NCBI GenBank assembly: GCA_035651635.1
Contig: DASRFK010000091.1
Span: 1-14,221, forward strand
Direction: 5' to 3'
Length of the DNA stretch: 14,221 nt
From: JANXQE01 sp035651635
GTDB taxonomy: Bacteria; Verrucomicrobiota; Verrucomicrobiia; Limisphaerales; UBA8199
Shown: piece by piece, positions 1 to 6,314 of the stretch
Layout: each line of letters opens with the position of its first letter
How positions within the stretch are numbered: position 1 is the first letter of the stretch
The notes under the pieces: generated by a model
What the model saw: the letters and a program-made list of their open reading frames with translations, nothing else
What the model was told of the DNA's origin: nothing
Databases searched by the model: none
Program-made: the position numbers and the translations under genes

Positions 1-366
1 CCACGCGGGAAGTCCAAGCAGTAAAGCCGCGGGATTAAACCATACCACCGGAACAAACCAGCGCTTGGGAATCGCCGGAGTCAACGCCATCAAACCGTAC
101 ACCAGGAGAGAAAACAACACCGTAAAGGTGCCCAAAATGCCGCGCATGCCAGCCAGCAGTTGAAACTGAGCAAAGAGCGCTAACGAGTCGTCCGCCAGGG
201 AAATCAAGGCGTCGGCTATGAAAAGTCCAAGGCAGAGGCTCAGGAGGATCGCGATTATCGCGCGCAAGGGTTCCCGCCGGGGCTCAGCCGGCGCCGTGAC
301 AGGGCCGGGTGCGGTTAAAATTGGGGGCAAACCATCGCCCGGGTGTAGGTTGCTATCGAGCGTCAT
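1..366 (-). CDS. Partial integral membrane protein of unknown function (N-terminal 122 residues; 3' end outside the window)
   Basis: Reading leftward from an ATG at 366, the frame stays open for 122 codons to the window edge. The translation behaves like a real membrane protein. A polar, proline-rich N-terminus (residues 1-35) is followed by a hydrophobic helix at about 36-57, an amphipathic stretch, a second helix at about 77-96 and a third at about 103-119 (starting RWFVPVVWFNP). A positive cluster (RREPLR, 30-35) before helix 1 suggests a cytoplasmic N-terminus. I do not recognise the family. No strong ribosome binding site is visible; an AGG lies about 10 bases upstream. The gene diverges from the exported-protein gene at 577, with 210 bases between them that hold no convincing gene. 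Confidence 0.72.
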   Translation of the reverse strand, partial: MTLDSNLHPGDGLPPILTAPGPVTAPAEPRREPLRAIIAILLSLCLGLFIADALISLADDSLALFAQFQLLAGMRGILGTFTVLFSLLVYGLMALTPAIPKRWFVPVVWFNPAALLLGLPAW

Positions 367-576
367 GCATTAAGCCTACTGTAGCATGAGCCGTGCGAAC
401 TGACAGCCTGCGAAGTCTGGCCATTCCCCCGAGACAAGAGCGTCTTTGCTGCGAGGGGTTGAATATTCCTGACAGGCTGCCGTCAGACCGAATATGAGGT
501 CGGACGGAGCCAGGACCTTTACCAACCGTCTCGCAGCGCGGCGCACTATTCAATTCAACCAAGAAAACGAACGTTT

Positions 577-1152
577 ATGCGAAAATTGAACCAAATCTCG
601 CTTGGGTTCCTGGTGTTGGCCTGGTTCAGCAACCCGGGCTGGGCGCAGATCACCAATGTTCTCCCGCCAATTCCAGCAACCAAATTGGAGGCCTTTGATA
701 CCAACACCGAGGTGGTGATACTCAAAGGGTCGACCGATCTGGGCGCCATTTCGGCCGAAGCGGGTGAGATCGGCGTGCGATGTCGTGAAATTACCGACAC
801 CAGCACCGGCCATAAGGAGCAGGGATTAGCCTTGGAAATCGTCCCCCGCGGTCAAAACAGGTCCGTGCTGCAGATCGATTACGACGAGATTTCGCGACTG
901 GTTAATGCCATCGAGTACATTACCAAGCTCGAGGTCACGGTGACGCCGTTGAATTCTTTCGACGCGGCGTACACGACGAAAGGCGGTTTCCGTATTGCCG
1001 CCCTGGGGACCCGGCGGACCGGCACGATTCAATTCGGCGTGCGCGACGCGCGGACAGGTGGGACGCCGGTGGTGTTTTCGCGCGATGACATGTCCCGGCT
1101 CTCTGCCCTGATTAATCAAGGCAAAGATACTCTGGACTCATTGCGTCGGTAG
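577..1152 (+). CDS. Exported protein of unknown function (191 aa)
   Basis: The N-terminus is a classical signal peptide: Arg-Lys at 2-3, a hydrophobic core at about 8-17, and a probable signal peptidase I site after Gly-Trp-Ala (residues 21-23). The mature protein would be about 168 residues, with alternating polar and beta-type segments and no later membrane helix, so it should be periplasmic or secreted. It has one cysteine (in VRCREI) and no motif that I can tie to an enzyme. The ATG at 577 is the natural start because it places the signal peptide at the terminus; the upstream AAGAAAACGA is at best a weak ribosome binding site. The last 15 bases overlap the 3' end of the convergent response-regulator gene. 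I do not recognise the family. Confidence 0.85.
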   Translation: MRKLNQISLGFLVLAWFSNPGWAQITNVLPPIPATKLEAFDTNTEVVILKGSTDLGAISAEAGEIGVRCREITDTSTGHKEQGLALEIVPRGQNRSVLQIDYDEISRLVNAIEYITKLEVTVTPLNSFDAAYTTKGGFRIAALGTRRTGTIQFGVRDARTGGTPVVFSRDDMSRLSALINQGKDTLDSLRR

Positions 1153-1851
1153 CAGGCTTTTTTCAGCTTCCGGCCCGGCCGGTTGAGGGCGGCTGACTTT
1201 GCGCGAGACGATTCCTCGGCTAAGCGCATAGCGCGTCAAGCCGGCCACTTCGTGAATGTTCAGCTTGTTCATCGCGCCCTGCCGATGCTTTTCGACGGTC
1301 TTGATGCTGATTCCCATTTTGACGGCGATCCCTTTGTTGGGAAAACCTTCGGCAATCAACTGCAAGACTTCCTGCTCGCGCTGCGTCAGCGCGAACGGAT
1401 TATTAGGATCTCGTCCGGCTTGGGGGCGCGCGGCCTGCTGCTCCCGCACGCGCTTGGCGACTTCCGGGCTGAAGAAAGTCTTGCCCGCGCGAATGGCCCT
1501 GATTGCTTCGGCCAAGTACAAAGCCGCGGTTCGTTTGCTCAAAAAACCTTTCACGCCCGCCTGGACCATTTGCTCGACGCAATCGCAATCGTCGTATGAA
1601 CTTAACACGAGGATCTTCGTTTCCGGAACTGCCCGGCGGATCTGACGTGTCGCGTCCAAACCATTAACCACCGGCATGGCGATGTCCATCACCACGACAT
1701 CCGGACTCGTCTGTCGTACTAGTTTCACGGCCTCGGATCCGTCGCGGGCATCGCCCACCACTTCGAGGTCCGGTTGCGACTGCAGCAACGCGCGCAACCC
1801 TTCCCGGACTACGTCGTGATCCTCAACCAACCCGACCTTAATCTTTGCCAT
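1138..1851 (-). CDS. NarL/FixJ-family response regulator with LuxR-type HTH (orphan)
   Basis: This is a two-component response regulator of 237 residues. The receiver domain (about 4-120) has the acidic pair Glu10-Asp11, the phospho-acceptor Asp56 in VVVMDIAMP, Ser84 in the T/S position and Lys106. A LuxR-type DNA-binding domain follows at about residues 150-215, with LTQREQEVLQLIAEG, the recognition-helix region SIKTVEKHR and a final LTRYALSRG. Established biology of the family: phosphorylation by a sensor kinase leads to dimerisation and promoter binding. No histidine kinase gene lies nearby, so its partner is unknown. The start is supported by GAGG (1859-1862) seven A residues upstream of the ATG. 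A polar tail of about 20 residues follows the HTH. The 3' end overlaps the convergent exported-protein gene by 15 bases. Confidence 0.96.
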   Translation of the reverse strand: MAKIKVGLVEDHDVVREGLRALLQSQPDLEVVGDARDGSEAVKLVRQTSPDVVVMDIAMPVVNGLDATRQIRRAVPETKILVLSSYDDCDCVEQMVQAGVKGFLSKRTAALYLAEAIRAIRAGKTFFSPEVAKRVREQQAARPQAGRDPNNPFALTQREQEVLQLIAEGFPNKGIAVKMGISIKTVEKHRQGAMNKLNIHEVAGLTRYALSRGIVSRKVSRPQPAGPEAEKSLLPTQ

Positions 1852-2149
1852 TTTTTTTCCTCGTTAATGTGTGGCACAGAAAGCGCAGGCCCGACAATCG
1901 ACGCTGCCGCCCAGCGGTTCGCCACCAAATCGATGCCAGGCCGCCCGCCTTCGGAAATCTTGCCGTGCTCCAATTGACAATTGGTACGCACGGAAATGAA
2001 GAACGTTTCAAACCTGGCGAAGAAGATCTGTTGTTTTTCAAACGCTTTGTCTGCGCACCGGATTTTCTTTGATCCGTGCTTTGCCCACATACTAAAGCGT
2101 CGCCTAAAATGTTCTATTGGGTATAACCCTTGTGCTCTTCGACAAAGGT

Positions 2150-2176
2150 AAGGAGCCGGGGCTTGCCCGGCTCCTT
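2150..2176. terminator. Strong hairpin, probable transcription terminator
   Basis: AAGGAGCCGGG (2150-2160), a five-base loop GCTTG, and CCCGGCTCCTT (2166-2176) form a perfect 11-bp GC-rich stem. It is preceded by an A-rich run (GACAAAGGTA) and followed by only a short T run (TTT, then AAA). The shape fits a factor-independent terminator working in either direction, but the U-tract is poor on both strands. No gene ends next to it: the minus-strand yqjDE-like pair ends about 390 bases away. It might instead end a small RNA. Confidence 0.5.
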
Positions 2177-2303
2177 TAAACCCCCGATTTAACCTTCCTT
2201 TTTCTTCAATACTATCGTCGTGGCAACCCAGCCCCGCCGCTATAGAGTGCTGACCTGCTTTCGGGGGGCGGGTTTTTCCTGTCGCTTGCGTCGGAATAGG
2301 CCC

Positions 2304-2432
2304 TTCGAGCGTTTTTTAAAACCTCGGCTTGGGCGTGGGCAGCTGGGGTTTGGAGTCCCGCCTTCAGGCGGTCTTGTCGCCGGGTTGCCCAAAGGCGGGA
2401 CTCCAAATCGAATTTTAAAACACGCCCCTAGA
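2304..2432. repeat. Palindromic MITE/REP-like element, copy 1
   Basis: The element is bounded by related inverted ends: GAGCGTTTTTTAAAAC near 2307-2322, and GAATTTTAAAACACGC at 2410-2425. Inside is a perfect 14-bp inverted repeat, TTTGGAGTCCCGCC (2349-2362) against GGCGGGACTCCAAA (2394-2407). The left arm runs into CCGCCTTCAGGCGG, which is itself palindromic. The same core and ends recur at 3191-3316, so this is a dispersed family and not a chance hairpin. It carries no gene and looks non-autonomous. Confidence 0.8.
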
Positions 2433-2477
2433 CCGCATTGTAAATGCACCGGACGATGGGACCGGACGACGTTACGA

Positions 2478-2509
2478 AGCGGATCCGGGCTCGTATCCGC
2501 TCACTTTTT
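2478..2509 (+). terminator. Weak terminator-like hairpin
   Basis: AGCGGAT (2478-2484) pairs with ATCCGCT (2495-2501) across a ten-base loop. CAC and then five T residues (2505-2509) follow, giving the form of a plus-strand factor-independent terminator. No plus-strand gene lies upstream, so its role is unclear and it may be fortuitous. Confidence 0.25.
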
Positions 2510-2567
2510 CCGCCTCATCACCTCGGCGGCCACGAGCCTTGACGGCGCTTTCAGTGCACACGGCCGT

Positions 2568-2960
2568 TTAGCGCCGCGGGTCCTGATTCAACCAGTCCCC
2601 GTCCTTTTTCAGCTCGGCAATGCTTTCCTGGAAAGGCGCCGGCGCCGAGCGCAATTCTTTACGCAGGGCCAGCAGGGCCCAAACCGCCGCGCCGGAATAG
2701 ATGAGACTCAAACCAATCAAAACAGCCAGGCGCGCCTGCTCGCCGGCCAGTACCACAATTGTCGCTGAGATTGCCAACAACGCTATGTTGGCCAGAAAAA
2801 TCGCGGCACCTGCCAGCAGCAACAGCCGCGTCAGACGCAACTTCTGTTCCTCGAGCTCCACTCCCAGGAGCTCGATTCGGTTCTGCAGCAGCGCCACGCC
2901 GCTGCGCCCCAGATTGCGCAGCGACTGCACTATCCCCCGGCGTGGCGCGCTATCGGCCAT
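2568..2960 (-). CDS. YqjE-like / holin-superfamily-III (phage_holin_3_6) inner-membrane protein
   Basis: This 130-residue protein starts with an amphipathic region (residues 10-45, including VALLQNRIELLGVELEEQK). Two membrane helices follow at about 46-72 and 77-99, then a polar tail with the family-like ending PFQESIAELKKDGDWL (109-124). This layout matches the YqjE / 'putative holin-X' family, which despite its name is usually a cellular inner-membrane protein of unknown biochemical role. The start codon follows the stop of the yqjD-like gene by three bases, so the two are surely co-transcribed and probably translationally coupled. The same neighbour pair occurs in the enterobacterial yqjCDEK cluster, which supports both assignments. 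Confidence 0.88.
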   Translation of the reverse strand: MADSAPRRGIVQSLRNLGRSGVALLQNRIELLGVELEEQKLRLTRLLLLAGAAIFLANIALLAISATIVVLAGEQARLAVLIGLSLIYSGAAVWALLALRKELRSAPAPFQESIAELKKDGDWLNQDPRR

Positions 2961-2963
2961 TGA

Positions 2964-3179
2964 CTATTTCCGGCGGATCAGAAAACCAACCAATAGTCCG
3001 AGACCAAGGGCTAATCCAATGGTCGGGTAAGGATGGTCGCGCACAACGCGGTCGGCCGCTTTTGCTCGTTCGAGGGCTCTTTGTTCCAACCGCTGGATCA
3101 TCCCTTTGAGTTCGTTCAACAGCTTCTCGGTGGCGTGCGACTCATCTGTCGGAGGAGCGTTTTGAATTCTTGATTCCAT
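2964..3179 (-). CDS. YqjD/ElaB/DUF883-family tail-anchored membrane protein
   Basis: This small protein (71 aa) has a polar, helical, coiled-coil-prone body (residues 15-48, Glu/Lys/Arg-rich) followed by the family signature RVVRDHPYPTIGLALG (44-59). It ends in one C-terminal membrane helix (about 52-67) closed by IRRK. The family (DUF883) includes E. coli YqjD and ElaB, stationary-phase inner-membrane proteins reported to bind ribosomes. By inference this copy may have a similar stress or stationary-phase role. The start is supported by GAAAGGA (3185-3191) five bases upstream of the ATG. It is the first gene of a two-gene operon with the YqjE-like protein. A palindromic element begins immediately upstream, so the leader mRNA, or the promoter, lies in repeat DNA. 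Confidence 0.92.
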   Translation of the reverse strand: MESRIQNAPPTDESHATEKLLNELKGMIQRLEQRALERAKAADRVVRDHPYPTIGLALGLGLLVGFLIRRK

Positions 3180-3190
3180 AGAGTTCCTTT

Positions 3191-3316
3191 CTTAGAGCGT
3201 GTTTTAGAATTCAGTTAGGAGTCCCGCCTTTAGGCGGCCCAGCGCCGAACCGCCTAAAGGCGGGACTCCAAACCCGGGCGCCCACGGCTGGCCGGTATTT
3301 TAAAACACGCTCTTAG
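3191..3316. repeat. Palindromic MITE/REP-like element, copy 2 (most intact)
   Basis: The ends are near-perfect inverted repeats. The 20 bases from 3191 (CTTAGAGCGTGTTTTAGAAT) match the reverse complement of 3297-3316 at 18 of 20 positions. The interior has a perfect 20-bp inverted repeat, 3218-3237 against 3250-3269, with a 12-base loop; it contains the family core GGAGTCCCGCC. CTTAG occurs directly repeated at both outer edges (3191-3195 and 3312-3316). This could be a target-site duplication, but the related edges of copy 1 make it equally possible that it belongs to the terminal repeat. The element abuts the ribosome binding site of the yqjD-like gene. Confidence 0.88.
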
Positions 3317-3461
3317 GGGCCCTTTAGGCCTCTGATTTGCGTTCAAAGCAATATGGTCCGCGGCTTTGGTGTGTCAAGTGACAGCTCAGGTCCAGCCCAG
3401 GCTCAGAGTTGCGGATTCAGCCCGTGCGATCCCGGAGCGCCGCGTCGCGGCAAACTCGCGT

Positions 3462-3479
3462 TGATTGAAAATTCAATCA
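3462..3479. repeat. Perfect 8-bp AT-rich inverted repeat
   Basis: TGATTGAA (3462-3469) and TTCAATCA (3472-3479) are separated by AA. It lies about 80 bases downstream of the stop of the CBM48 protein gene (minus strand) and just before the degenerate repeat fragment at 3485. It could be a protein-binding site or a weak transcript-end structure; the sequence alone does not decide. Confidence 0.4.
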
Positions 3480-3484
3480 CGGCT

Positions 3485-3507
3485 CCGCCTGAAGGTGGAA
3501 CTCCAAA
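3485..3507. repeat. Degenerate half-copy of the palindromic element core
   Basis: CCGCCTGAAGGTGGAACTCC followed by AAA matches the right arm of the core seen at 2391-2407 and 3250-3272 (consensus CCGCCTNAAGGCGGGACTCC), with a few changes. The left arm and the terminal repeats are missing, so this looks like an eroded or partial copy. Confidence 0.65.
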
Positions 3508-3559
3508 CGTTGGACGGAGTGAACCTAACGCTGTTCGTGGTAATCCGCGTAACTCGTGT

Positions 3560-3838
3560 TTAGACAACTTTACGCACCATGTCCTCACTTCCGTAGGGGT
3601 TCGCCACATGAATGGCGCACTCCGGGTCGTCTCGCCACTCGCCATCAACGATGAAACGATAAGTATGGTTGCCCGGGCCGAGCTCGACGGCGGCAGCCCA
3701 GATTCCGTCAGGGCCTTTGCGCATCGGGATCGGATTGCCCTGCCAATGCGTGAAGTCGCCGACCAACAAAACGCTCATGGCATCTGAGGCGGTAAAGCGG
3801 AATGTTTCCTTGTGGAGAGCCAATTCTTTTCTAGCCAT
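3560..3838 (-). CDS. Stand-alone CBM48 / glycogen-binding (isoamylase early set) domain protein
   Basis: The 92-residue protein is essentially one beta-sandwich domain of the CBM48/AMPK-beta type. It shows TASDAMSVLLVGDFTHW (16-32) with the conserved Asp-Phe-x-x-Trp, GPDGIWAAAVELGPG (42-56), HTYRFIVDGEW (58-68) and a closing VANPYG (78-83). Such domains bind alpha-glucans or act as regulatory adaptors; small single-domain versions are known but poorly characterised. No catalytic domain is attached and no glycogen enzyme is nearby, so a role in glycogen or alpha-glucan binding is only an inference. I chose the ATG at 3838 because AGGAAAGGA lies seven bases upstream. A longer reading from a TTG at 3880 adds 14 residues that are not part of the domain and has no such site. 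Confidence 0.9.
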   Translation of the reverse strand: MARKELALHKETFRFTASDAMSVLLVGDFTHWQGNPIPMRKGPDGIWAAAVELGPGNHTYRFIVDGEWRDDPECAIHVANPYGSEDMVRKVV

Positions 3839-4224
3839 AGGTGAGTCCTTTCCTGCACCCATATCGGACGACATGGGCAATGTTTTTTCTCCGTTGCTGA
3901 GTAACTTTCCTGTTCATCAAACGGAGGCTCGAGACATCAGCTGTGGATGCCCGCCGAGTCGCTTTAAACTTAGTGCTGATTATCCGCCCCGGCAAGATTA
4001 GTGTTTCGCTTCTCCTGGTTCCGCTTGGTTCCGCGGAAAAACTTAGGACGGGTGCTTCGACTGGAGGCTTGTATCCCGTATGGGAACTGGTGCTGGTGGA
4101 CTGGCGCAAGATTCGCCGAGACCCTTCGATGCCAAGCGCCAACACTCCAGAACCAATGAACATGGGTAAGAAAAGGTCTCCTCTGGCACCTTTCAAATCC
4201 AGCAAACTCTGTCGTTTTGGGCCG
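3839..4224. other. Gene-free stretch between the CBM48 gene and the kinase gene
   Basis: About 386 bases separate the CBM48 start (3838) from the kinase stop (4225). Open frames exist on both strands: one on the minus strand overlaps the kinase 3' end, and one on the plus strand starts near 3943. Neither shows a ribosome binding site, a domain or coding-like residue use. The CBM48 promoter must lie here if that gene is not read through from the kinase. I see no convincing terminator. Confidence 0.5.
3846..3854 (-). promoter_or_regulatory. Ribosome binding site that fixes the CBM48 protein start
   Basis: On the minus strand AGGAAAGGA lies seven bases before the ATG at 3838. It is the best Shine-Dalgarno match in this neighbourhood and favours the 92-residue product over the TTG-started longer form. 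Confidence 0.7.
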
Positions 4225-6234
4225 TCAAGGTAACGGACTCGAATCGCGCGGGGCAAGTCGCTGGCTCTTACCCCTCTTACGCGCCGGAACACTCCAGTGG
4301 CCAGCCGCAATTTCCGCCCAGGCGTTTTGGTACCATCTGCGACTCCGCCATAGTGTGCCGGCCACGCAAACCACCGCCCCGAATCCCAGAAGCAGCCAGG
4401 CAAGGGTTATCCGCATCCGCGGCCAGGTGCCGAACTGGTACTGGGCATTGCCGGTATAACCGTCAAAGTAATAATCACGCAATTCGAGCCTGGCCGCATT
4501 GAGCAATTCGTCGCTGGTATGGGGCGGGGCGTTTTCGTAGCGTTTGAGCAATCGATAGAGCTCGTCGGCTTCGGGCAGGGAAGAGGGCGTGGACAGGCCG
4601 TGACCGAGCTGCTGCTGCAGCCAATCTCCAAACGCCTCCCGGTCGAGCACAAAGCTGATTATTCCGGCGCCCTGATTGCTCGATTGATACTCGGACCGCA
4701 GACCTGGCGAGGTCACGTTCAGGACCGACGAATCGCGATTCTTTGAGTGAAGGACTATGCCCAGCACGCACGAGCGCGGCGCCTGGTAATACGTTTCACC
4801 TTGTTGATCGATCCGGGCGAATTGGGCGCGCAGACCCAGCTTCTCGAATCGTCCGGAATTGGGAACGAACAACCATTCCCCGGCTTCATCGGTTCGCAGA
4901 GGCCCGAGCCTGAGATTGGTCAACGCGACCAGGCCGGCCAACGCGGCCAACGCGAACGCACAGAACAACCAGTGCCGTCGAATCTGGCGGCGAATGTCGG
5001 GAGTCAAGTCGCGGTGACGCAACCCTCGCGCCTGTCGCGCCTCCAGCCAGGCACAGACAATGACCCCCAAACCGAGGGGCAAGAGAAGCCTCCCGAGCTT
5101 GAGCCATGCCGGGGCTGAGATTACTTCAATGGGTATAGGTCCCTTGATTCTCAAGCTTTCTTTTCCGAAAACGCCGTATAATCCAGCGCCGATGGCCAGC
5201 CAGGTCGCGACGAGCACAGCAAAACGCGTGAGCGCATAGCCAGTGAAGCTCGGAGGAGGGAACGGCACTGAGCGAGGCTGGTCCGGGTTCGGCTTCGGCT
5301 GCGGCATGCTCGCGGCGATGGGTTCCAGGCCGGTCTTAACCTCGCTGGCGTGCTGATACCGCCGGTCCGGTTCCCGTTCCAAAGCGCGCAACACGATTTC
5401 GTCCAATCTCACGTCGACTTGCACTTTCCTGGAAGGTGGAGCGAAGCGCCCGAGGGGAACCTGGCCGGTGAGCAGTTCGTAGAACACAACACCCAAAGAG
5501 TAAATATCGGCGCGATGATCGACCTGTTTGGAGTTCTCGCGCTGCTCGGGAGCCATGTAATTCAACGTGCCCATGACCGCTTCATCCGCAGTCAGGCTTT
5601 CATCAGCGGACGCCCGGCCCACCAGCTTAGCCAGGCCGAAATCGGCGATCTTCACCTGGCCTTTTTGCGTGATGAGAATGTTTTCCGGCTTGATGTCCCG
5701 GTGGACGATGCCTTCGTCGTGGGCGAACTGCAGAGCCGTGCAGATCTGCATCACCAACTCCAGCGCCTGGCGTGGCGAGGGCGGCTGTGCCCGCAGCAAT
5801 TGGCGCAGATTCATCCCGTCAACGTACTCCATGAGCAAGAAATAGTAGGATTGGGTCTGGCCAAAGTCATATACCGTCACAATCCCCGGATGACTCAAGC
5901 GCGCCAGAGCTTTGGCTTCCCGGACAAAACGGTCGGCGAAACGGTGATCTTGGCCCGTTTGCACCGGCAGCAGTTTCAGTGCGATCATCCGATCGAGGTG
6001 TGGTTGACGCGCCTTGTAAACCATCCCCATGCCGCCGCGGCCCAAATATTCGAGCACCTCCAATTGCGGGAATTCCTGAGCTATCTCCGCCGGTGCGGGC
6101 GCCTTGGGGGCGGGAGGAACTTGCTTCGGCTCCGTTTGCAAAGCGGCCCGGGCGAGGCAGCGCGGGCAAAGGCCTTCCGGCGCGTTGGCCGGCAACGGTT
6201 CAAGGCACCGTGGGCAGAGGCGGATAGTTTCCAT
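4225..6234 (-). CDS. Membrane Ser/Thr protein kinase (Hanks type) with N-terminal zinc ribbon
   Basis: The 669-residue protein begins with a zinc ribbon (Cys7-Pro-Arg-Cys10 and Cys23-Pro-Arg-Cys26) and a proline/alanine linker. A complete eukaryotic-type kinase domain follows at about 57-305: glycine loop GRGGMG (65-70), ATP-binding Lys87, helix-C Glu106, catalytic loop HRDIKPEN (178-185, Asp180), DFG (198-200) and APE (228-230). All key residues are present, so it should be active. After a proline-rich linker come three membrane helices (about 338-357, 380-397, 422-440), a soluble region of about 165 residues that may be extracytoplasmic, and a fourth helix (609-629) with a basic tail. By inference it senses an envelope signal and phosphorylates cytoplasmic targets. 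Upstream of the ATG only a weak AAGAAAG is seen. The gene diverges from the SDR gene across 80 bases. Confidence 0.95.
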   Translation of the reverse strand: METIRLCPRCLEPLPANAPEGLCPRCLARAALQTEPKQVPPAPKAPAPAEIAQEFPQLEVLEYLGRGGMGMVYKARQPHLDRMIALKLLPVQTGQDHRFADRFVREAKALARLSHPGIVTVYDFGQTQSYYFLLMEYVDGMNLRQLLRAQPPSPRQALELVMQICTALQFAHDEGIVHRDIKPENILITQKGQVKIADFGLAKLVGRASADESLTADEAVMGTLNYMAPEQRENSKQVDHRADIYSLGVVFYELLTGQVPLGRFAPPSRKVQVDVRLDEIVLRALEREPDRRYQHASEVKTGLEPIAASMPQPKPNPDQPRSVPFPPPSFTGYALTRFAVLVATWLAIGAGLYGVFGKESLRIKGPIPIEVISAPAWLKLGRLLLPLGLGVIVCAWLEARQARGLRHRDLTPDIRRQIRRHWLFCAFALAALAGLVALTNLRLGPLRTDEAGEWLFVPNSGRFEKLGLRAQFARIDQQGETYYQAPRSCVLGIVLHSKNRDSSVLNVTSPGLRSEYQSSNQGAGIISFVLDREAFGDWLQQQLGHGLSTPSSLPEADELYRLLKRYENAPPHTSDELLNAARLELRDYYFDGYTGNAQYQFGTWPRMRITLAWLLLGFGAVVCVAGTLWRSRRWYQNAWAEIAAGHWSVPARKRGKSQRLAPRDSSPLP

Positions 6235-6314
6235 AACTTTCTTGTGTTGCGTGCTCTTTACCAGTTACAGAAGGATTTCTCAGAGAACGTAACAGTTCTT
6301 TTTTATTTGAAACG

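Larger units (their letters stand above)
1852..2567. other. Gene-free intergenic stretch of 716 bases
   Basis: This stretch lies between the start of the response regulator and the stop of the yqjE-like gene. Short open frames exist on both strands, but none has a ribosome binding site, a recognisable domain or coding-like composition. The stretch contains CAATTGACAATTG at 1971-1983, a small hairpin (GGGTATAACCC, about 2120-2130), a strong 11-bp hairpin at 2150-2176, a palindromic repeat element at 2304-2432 and a weak terminator-like hairpin at 2478-2509. The part from 1864 to 2140 is otherwise featureless to me. It should include the response-regulator promoter, which I could not place. Confidence 0.6.

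Noticed and set aside
1183..1645. Two plus-strand open frames antisense to the response regulator
   Set aside because: Fully inside a gene with clear REC and HTH motifs; no ribosome binding sites and no recognisable product.
2542..2577. CGGCGC...GCGCCG stem over the yqjE-like stop codon, as a terminator
   Set aside because: Six-bp stem with a very long loop and no T run.
2220..2768. Plus-strand open frame of 182 codons
   Set aside because: Runs through the palindromic element and antisense into the yqjE-like gene; its PSGG/KGGTPN-like residues are only the translated repeat.
2568..3179. Phage holin module
   Set aside because: The YqjE-like protein belongs to a family named after holins, but its partner is a DUF883 protein and no lysis or phage gene is nearby.
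3353..3787. Plus-strand open frame of 144 codons
   Set aside because: Contains the translated repeat core (PPEGGTPN) and is antisense to the CBM48 gene.
3831..4403. Minus-strand open frame of 190 codons between the kinase and the CBM48 gene
   Set aside because: Overlaps both flanking genes, has no ribosome binding site and no domain; composition is not coding-like, though a decayed gene cannot be excluded.
6284..6299. AGAAC-6-GTTCT inverted repeat in the kinase/SDR divergent region, as an operator
   Set aside because: Only five bases per arm; such pairs arise by chance and no known regulator site matches.
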